From contig QXVZ01023340.1 in NCBI GenBank assembly GCA_008931825.1, positions 1-24,613 of the forward strand: a stretch of DNA of 24,613 nucleotides, in the 5' to 3' direction. This stretch comes from Phallusia fumigata (taxonomy: Eukaryota; Chordata; Ascidiacea; Phlebobranchia; Ascidiidae). The notes beneath the pieces were generated by a model. It saw nothing but the letters and a program-made list of their open reading frames with translations, was not told the DNA's origin and searched no databases. The translations under genes and the position numbers were made by a program. The number at the start of each line of letters is the position of its first letter. Within the stretch, counting starts at the first letter, position 1. Below are positions 9,366-18,300 of the stretch, in pieces.

Positions 9366-12300
9366 GTGAGTATAACTTTTTATAAGTTTATGGTAGTTTT
9401 AGTATTAATTGTATGCCGACTTTGTAACGTTATCTATCAACTTCCATTTAACTGGCGCTAAACATCAATTTCGATAACATGGTAAAGATTTAAATAGTTT
9501 TGTTTGTGACACAGTTACAAACATTCAACTGTGGTGATATTACATGTAACACCGAAGTATATGAGGCTGGTGCAGGAGGTTTTGGGGATGTTATATTTGG
9601 ATACCACGAGGTTCTACAACAATATGTTGCTGTCAAAGTATTTGCTGTCGCTGGTGGACCACATGAGAAGGCATTGATTGAACGAAGGTAAATTGTAAGA
9701 TTTTTACACAAAAACTGCAGGCAGGGAAATATAAAACTGATTATTTAGAATCAAAGAAGAAATGCAACACTCGCTGAAAGCGAATCACGGCAACACAGTT
9801 CGAGTTCTTGGCTATGTCAAATGGTACGCTGCCATGGGAATTGTAATGGAATACTGCAAAGGTGGAAACCTTAAAACTTTACTTCTTGATACATCCAAAG
9901 AATTAGACGTCGCTGTGCGTATTCAGCATTTAGCCGAAATAGCATTGGCAATGCATTTCTGTCACAATTTACCCGACAAACGTTTGATTCATGAGGATTT
10001 AAAACCCGAAAACATTATGCTAACTGAGGAGCTGCACTGCAAATTAGGCGACTTTGGCAGCGCTGAACTGGCAACTTATAGTGCTTCGGCAACTGTCGAT
10101 CCATTAGCAAGAAGCAAAAAAGATAGGCCTGAATACACTCCCTATTACACAGCTCCAGAAAAATTAAAGGACCCCTCTATGAAACCCAGAAAGGAACATG
10201 ACATTTATAGTTTTGCCATTATAATCTACTGGGTTCTCACTCGCAAACCCCCGTTTCCTCATTTGGAAGGCGAAGAGCAAAGGGAGTTGTTGCAGTTAAT
10301 CAAAAGAGGAAAAAGACCTGACTGTCAGGAAATACACGAGTGGATACAAACTTTGGTCGGTGAGAACAGAGAAGTCGTGGAGCAACTCGAAGCACTGATG
10401 AAACGCTGTTGGGATCAGGATCCTGCAAAACGTCCCACAATGACTGAAATAAACAACATTTTAAACACAATGTTGGAAAAGCAGAACGCCGAGAGGGTAC
10501 ATTCTCATTTGGCACGTATTGCTGAGCAAATGATTTTAATTCAACCAACCACCAATGAAAGTCAGCGCGCCCCGCTTTATTACTTTTCACCTCGGACCAA
10601 ACGTTTTGAAGGTAAATGATGAAACAAACCACAAATATTGAAAAACAGTTTTTCCATTTTTACCACCACTAGTGGTGTAATTTCCAATAGGGGTGGAATG
10701 CAGCGGAATGTAAATATTTTAACGTTGTATTTAAACCCGTCGGTAAAACTGTTTTACTGATAGACAGTTACATCGGTGCGAACAATTTTTTTTATTAAAC
10801 TTTTAGTTTCCGCTGGTCGATCAGCGTATACCCAGTCCTGCTCTCCCACAGGGACAGAAATTGCTCAAGCGCAAACATCTTCTACAAGCGATTCAAGCAA
10901 CATCTCCGAACAACAACATCCAGGTATGGGAAATTGAGCTGTAATAAACAGCGTTTGAGTAAATTAGAGAAAAATACATTTTAATGATGCGGGTGGCTTT
11001 TATGTTCCAGTTTTCTTAAAACTAGACAATCGTCAAACAAATTTAAAACGTGTTCCACCCTGCATTTCTGAAGGTGCCAGAAACGATGTCCTTGCCGAAT
11101 TTGTATTTTAGTTGGGGCTTTGGCGCATTCTATTCTCTCGGGGATCATAGAGCAGCCACCAACATAAAATTGATGCAAGTAGATACGTGTATCTGAACTA
11201 AAGCGTGGTGTACGCGATGAGCCAAACACAGTCAGCAAAGTAAAAACACGTTAAGCACTACTTTTGTTTTGTGGAAAACTTCGTAGAAAACCGCGACACT
11301 TTATTTGCTTGGTAAAATTCTATATACGACACAAATTTATTCAACTTTGGAAACTGTTTCGTCATACAACAAAATAAAAGTCAAAGTAAAACAGTTTATC
11401 TTCTAATATTCCAAAACCGTTCGGCCACAAACATTGTATAGACTGCACTGACTTCATTTCGGAAAATTGGACGCCAAACTGTGTTAAAAATGTTCTAAGG
11501 TTCCCATTGTTTTAGATTCCAGGCCCGCGAGTACTGCTGTCGAAAACATAGCCGCACCAACCGAGGGAATCTCACATTCCAGCACATCACCACGGCAACC
11601 TGCAGGTAACCCAATCACGATTGTACACGTTGCACTTAGTTTTATTGTAAATCTCATAAAAGGGACGTATTAACCTCGACCCACGCAAAGCATTACACAA
11701 GATTATTTGCGAAATAAATCATTATTGATTGCCAAATCTCAGTTTTCTGTACAAGAAAAGAATTAGAATAAACACTACAACAACACACAACACACAAAAC
11801 ACACTTTTTATTATCTTTTGTTTCGCTGCGGGGTGTACAAAGTAACACGAGTTCAATATTTTAGTGCCTTATGTATCCGGTAGCACCGAAGAGGACACCA
11901 ATGAAACAACAAGGGGCGCGCAAGAGCAACCGCAGTCCTCTTCTTCGCAACAAGGGGAAATTTCTGCTGGCAGCAGATCGCAACAGCCGGGTATGAGATA
12001 CGTCACCTTGTTAAAAACATAAAAACGGCTTCGCAATTAAAAAGACAAGAATAAAAAAACATATACCAGTAAATGTTGTCACTTATACTGTTGCCAATAG
12101 TTTTCTATAAAACTGTTAGTTTCCATCGGGCGAGCAAAGAGCTGACTGATGCCCACTCCCCTACCTGATAAATAACTTTTACACAAGCACAAACATTTTC
12201 TGTGGAATTAGATTTAGGTAAAATCCCAAAACTGAAGCGTCCGACTATTAAAAGTTGACGAGAAGTCGACTGCGTTGACTTACATTTTATACCAAGCAAC

Positions 12301-15300
12301 GATTACCATGTTGTGCAAAACAAATGTAACAAATTTTATTATTAGTACAAATCTTTAAGGTTAAGAATAAAATCTGACCTGCAATGCGCAATTAGAATTG
12401 GAGTAACGTTACGTGGTCCAAACAGCAGCAACTTACAGGTATGCATCACGAGGCAGCTATATAACACACTAAGACACACGAGAAAAACATGGGTTTAATG
12501 CCACACATACGAATATCAGTCAAAGTAACACAATATTTAATATTTTTAGTGGACTTTATATTCGATAACACTGAAGAAGACACCACGGAACAAGGGGGCG
12601 CACAGGAGCAAACCCAGTATACATTTTTTCAACAATTGGGAAACTCAACTAGCAGCAGATCGGAGTACCTAGAAGGTAAATAATGACATTTACATTGTTG
12701 CCAACAACTCAAACGTTCCTCGGACAAGTAAAGAGCACCGGGACCTTCCCACCTACATCGTTAAAAATTACACAATCGCAAACATTTCCTGCGAACGATT
12801 TATGACTCAAGTGAATTTCGCAAACACAGTCCAGGGGTAAAAACTTTGTGCCGTATTGCCTGCGCTGATTTCATTTCGAACAATTGTCACCGAAAGAGCC
12901 ATTAACGCCACACATACGAATATCAATCAAAGTAACACAATTTTCAATATTTGTAGTGGCCGGTATATTCGATAACACCGAAGAAGACACCACAGAACCA
13001 ACAGGAGGCGCGCAGGAGAAAACCCAGTATACATTTTTTCAACAATTGGAAAACCCAACTAGCAGCAGATCGGAGTACCAAGAAGGTAAATATTGACAGT
13101 TACACTGTTGCCAACAAATCAAACATTCATCGGACAAGTAAAGAGCACCGAGACCTTCCCACCTACATCGTAAAAATTAAACAATCGCAAACATTTTCTG
13201 CGAATGATTTATGACTCAAGTGAATTTCGGAAACACAGACTCCAGGCTTAAAAAATTAGTGCAGTATTGTCTGTGATAATTTCATTTCGAACAATTGTTA
13301 CCGAAAGAGGATGAGCATATTCTGAGACTCCCGGTACCATTGTGTTTAGATGCCACAAGAGCTTTAAGTACCGAAGTCGAAACCATAGCTACATCTACAG
13401 AAGGATTTCCCCATTCCAGCACTACACTCCGGCAACCTGCAGGTAAACCAATCACGATTATACACGTTGCACATAGTTTTAATGTAAATGTTATCAAAGT
13501 AGGGGCCATTTTTACGCCTTGACTTACATTTTATAGCAAGCAAATGAATAACAAGTTGAACATAGCAAAACAAACATCACACATTTTAATATTAGTAAAA
13601 ATATAACGGCACAGCACATTGAAGGTTCAGAATGAAACTGACCTGCAATGCGCAACAATAATTGGAGTAACGTTACGTGGTCCAAACATTACCTTACAGC
13701 AGCTTTACTTTAACCTTAGCAGCAACTTACAGGTATGCATCACGAGGCAGCTATCCTACAACACACTAAGACACACGAGAAAACATGGGTTTGACGGCAC
13801 ACATACGAATATCAATCATAGTAACACAATATTTAATATTTTTAGTAGCCGGAATATTCGATAACACCGAAGAAGACATCACGGAACAAGGGGGCGCACA
13901 GGAGCAAACCCAGTGTACATTTTTTCAACAATTGGGAAACTCAACTAGCAGCAGATCGGAGTACCAAGAAGGTAAATATTGACATTTACACTGTTGCCAA
14001 CAACTCAAACGTTCATTGGACAAGTAAAGAGTACCGGGACCTTCGCACCTACATCGTTAAAAATTACACAAGCGCAAACATTTTTCGCGAATCATTTATG
14101 ACTCAAGTGGATTTCGGAAACACAGACTCCAGGCTTAAAAAATTAGTGCAGTATTGTCTGGGATAATTTCATTTCGAACAATTGTCACCGAAAGAGGATG
14201 AGCATATTCTGAGACTCCCGGTACCATTGTGTTTAGATGCCACAAGAGCTTTAAGTACCGAAGTCGAAACCATAGCTACATCTACAGAAGGATTTCCCCA
14301 TTCCAGCACTACACTCCGGCAACCTGCAGGTAAACCAATCACGATTATACACGTTGCACATAGTTTTAATGTAAATGTTATCAAAGTAGGGGCCATTTTT
14401 ACGCCTTGACTTACATTTTATAGCAAGCAATGAATAACAAGTTGTACATAGCAAAACAAACATCACAAATTTAATATTAGTACAAATATAACGGCACAGC
14501 ACATTGAAGGTTCAGGATGAAACTGACCTGCAATGCGCAACAATAATTGGAGTAACGTTACGTGGTCCAAACATTACCTTACAGAAGCTTTACTTTTACC
14601 TTAGCAGCAACTTACAGGCATGCACCACGAGGCAGCTATCCTACAACACACTAAGACACACGAGAAAACATGGGTTTAACGTCACACATACGAATATCAA
14701 TCAAAGTAACACAATTTTCAATATTTTTAGTGGCCGGTATATTCGATAACACCGAAGAAGACACCACAGAACCAACAGGAGGCGCGCAGGAGCAAACCCA
14801 GTATACATTTTTTCAACAATTGGAAAACCCAACTAGCAGCAGATCGGAGTATCAAGAAGGTAAATATTGACAGTTATACTGTGGCCAACAACTCAAACGT
14901 TCCTCGGACAAGTAAAGAGCACCGAGACCTCCCACCTACATAGTTAAAAATTACACAATCGCAAACATTTTCTGCGAATGATTTAGGACTCAAGTGAATT
15001 TCGCAAACACAGAGTCCAGGGTTAAAAAATTAGTGCGGTATTGTCTGCGTTGATTTCATTTCGAACAATTGTCACCGAAAAACGTTAAGCATATTCTGAG
15101 GCTCTCCGTACAATTGTGTTTAGATTCCACAAGAGCTTTAAGTACCGAAGTCGAAATCATAGCCACACCTACAGAAGGAATTCCCCATTCCAGCACTACA
15201 CCCCGGCAACTTGCAGGTAAACCAATCACGATTATACACGTTGCACACAGTTTTAATGTAAATGTTGTCAAAGTAGGGGCCATTTTTACCCAAAGATTCC

Positions 15301-18300
15301 GGATTTAAACGGTTTTTAAGTTCGACTTAGTAAACTTTAGTGGAACTTTTTCCTTCACTCGTCACCTGACCACGCAAGGCATCACACAATCCCTATGTAA
15401 AAAACAAACCACTTACTGACTCGGTCAAATTTCGTTTTTCTGCACGAGAAAAAAGGCAGATTAAACACAATTAACAACACAAATAAAATACATATTAAAT
15501 AAACTTTTGTTTTCGCCAAGGGTTTAACAAACTAACATAATTTTCAATATTTTTAGTGCCTTTTGCATCCGGTAACACCGAAGACGACACGAATGAAACA
15601 ACAGGGGTCGCACAAGAGCAACCGCAACCACAAGTATGGGAAATTCCCACTGGTAGCAGATCGCAGCAACTGGGTATGCGATAAGTTCACTTGCTGAAAA
15701 TCGAATAATAGCTGCGCAACATAATAAAAAAACATATACCCTCAAATGTTGCGAGTTGCATTCTTGTTAACAGTTTTATATTTAGTCTCAAACTCTCAGT
15801 TGCCCAACAGGCATTAAACATTATCGACTTATAAAATTTTAATCTTTTAATATTAACAAATATCACAAATTTTAATATTACTACAAATAACGGCACACAT
15901 TTAAGGTATAGGATCAAACTTATCTCCAATGCATCTATTAGAATTGGAGTAACTCTAAGTGGTTCAAACATTAAAAGACAACAGCTTAAACTTTTACCTT
16001 AGCAACAACTTACAGACATACATCGCGGGGCAACCACCTACGAACAAACTAAGACACATTAGAAAAGCAAGCCGTTAACGCCACACTCCGAATATCAATC
16101 AAAGTAACACAATGTTTTTAGATGTCGCTATATTCGGTACTAACAAAGAAGACACTACAGAACCAACAAGTGGCTATTCTTTTTTGCAACAATTCCCAAC
16201 TAGTAGCAGATCGGAGTACCAAGAAGGTAAATATCAATAGTTATATTGTAGCCAACAATTTTGCATCAACAAATTAGTTTCCTTTGGACGAGCAGCGTGT
16301 ACCGAGGCCCGCTCTAGCACATCGATGGAAATTACACAAGCGCAATCATCTTTGATAGTTTCAAGGAAAATACCAAAACCATATTCTCCTGGCATAAAAA
16401 TTAGCGCGTAATCGTGTGCGTTGAATATATATTTTTGAAAAAATATCTCCAAATAGTGTTTAACATATTCTGCTGCTCCTTATAAGTTTGTGTTTAGATT
16501 CCACGGCACCGAAAGGTATCGAAGTCAAAAACGTAATAACACCAACAGAACGAATCTCCGATATCAGCACATTACCATTAATCTGCAGATAACCCAATCA
16601 GGATTATACACGTTTCTAAAGTTTTGATGTAAAAGTGGGAATTTTGTCGAAAAGCTTTCGACTGTAAACGGATTTGAAATTCGGAACATTTGAAAACCTT
16701 CATGGCACGTTTTCTTTTACTTATAGCCGCTGACCACACAAAGGGTCACATAACCCTATGTAAAAAGCAAACCACTTATTGGCTCGGTCAAATTTCGGTT
16801 TCTACACAAGAAAAACAATAGAATGAATTTAACAACAACACACACGTTTAATGATCTGTTTCGCCACCGAGTGTATAAAGTAACACAGATTTTCAATATT
16901 TTAGAGCCTTTTGTATCCGGTAGCACTGAAGTCGACACCAGTGAAACAACTGGAGACGCAGAAGAGCAACCGCAGTCGTCTTCTTCACAACAACTCGGGG
17001 AAATTCCCACTAGCAGCAACTCGAAGCAACCGGGTATGAGATACGTTAGCTTGATAAAAACAACTTCGCAATATAAGTAAAAAACATACCACCTAATGTT
17101 GTCAGCTATACTGCTGCCAATAGTTTTGCGTTAAACGGTTTTTCCACTAGAGTAGCAAAGAGTACTAAGGCCCGCTCCCCTACATTGATGTGACACAACT
17201 GAAATCACCTTTTGCAAAACTTTCAAGGCAATTTTTCCCACCCAAGCACCGTGGCATGAACAAATGCCCCCCAAATACTACTTTGTTGCGTAATTGTTTT
17301 TTTGACAAAAACTAAATCCAACGGCTTTTACCATACATTAATAAGTGCTCTTTTGGGTTATGTTTAGAACCAACCAGGCCGGATATGGGGAAACGCTACA
17401 ACGCACTGTCAAAGAAAGTTTCCAATTCCAGCAAATCACCACAGGAACCTGCAGGTAAACCAATCACACACAAGCACATTGCACAAAACTTAATTGTGTC
17501 TTTGCTTTGAAGAAGTCGCAATTTTACACAAAGCGTCTAGTTTTAAAAAGATAACCCGAAGATTTCTAAAGTTCCTCGGAGTTAAAACAAAACAAACCGA
17601 AGTTCTTTTATCAGGTAAATCTGTAAAAATACGAAGTACTAGTTTGCAACCCACTGTCAGCTGTGAGGCAAGCGTTTTAAATGATGTCAATTTTTCCAGC
17701 CGTCGGTTCGTCTAGAGAACATACAACATTAAATATACCAGCAGCGAGAGATAGGCAGCCCAACACTGAGCCAGCACCAATACCAGGTAGGAATGAAATT
17801 GATTAACAAATCGTTTGCATTCAAACACAAATCTTTTAGGAATATATAAGAAACAAATTTCCAAAATACTAAGTTTAATTTACACCGCATGGTTGAATGC
17901 AGCTTACACATCTTGTGATATGACCACTGTCATCTTGTGATATGGGCGTGTCTCTTACGGCAGGGACTTTCCTGGTCGAGTTTTAGAGAAGGCTATTGGA
18001 ACAAATGTTACCCTTTTCCTCATGGTCCAAAACATTGGCACCTCCGACACTGTTGCTTACAAACAATTAAATTTGCCGCACGGCGGCGCCATCTAACCAC
18101 AAGTTGGCGGTATTGCCGTAAAACGTGTCTGTTGTTTGTTGGATAAATGTGCATTCGCAGACTTGGAAACATGACCACTGTTTCAACCTACTTTGCATTG
18201 GTTAGCTATTCCCGCCTCACCGTCACAAAAAAATCGTTTCACGAATTTTCTTTGGCACTTCATGCTTGTCGGGCTCTCTTCTACATCATAGGCATAGCCT

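Larger units (their letters stand above)
12893..15300 (+). repeat. Tandem array of ~887-bp intron-plus-exon units
   Basis: B2, B3 and B4 start at 13350, 14237 and 15124, exactly 887 bp apart. A3, A4 and A5 start at 12957, 13846 and 14731. Introns are repeated along with exons. From about 13220 to 13530 and the matching 14107-14417 the copies differ at only a few positions, while the preceding ~150 bp differ by about 10%. The third unit is truncated near 15300. Confidence 0.9.

Noticed and set aside
9569..10611. RHIM, death or CARD motif expected in vertebrate RIPKs
   Set aside because: No RHIM-like core or death-fold segment could be found in the kinase, cassette or terminal exons.
13619..14749. 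81-aa open frames at 13619-13864 and 14504-14749 between B and A exons
   Set aside because: The segment (also near 12365 and 15905) would need phase 0-0 to be read as an exon, which does not fit the phase-1 neighbours; in phase 1 it hits TGA at once. Similarity between copies is explained by recent duplication.
13282..15283. 75-aa antisense open frames repeated at 13282-13509, 14169-14396 and 15056-15283
   Set aside because: They are exact shadows of the B exons and their flanks, recurring only because the 887-bp unit recurs.
17937..18146. 69-aa open frame in the cassette-region intron
   Set aside because: It lies within the possible insertion and has no fitting splice sites or family match.
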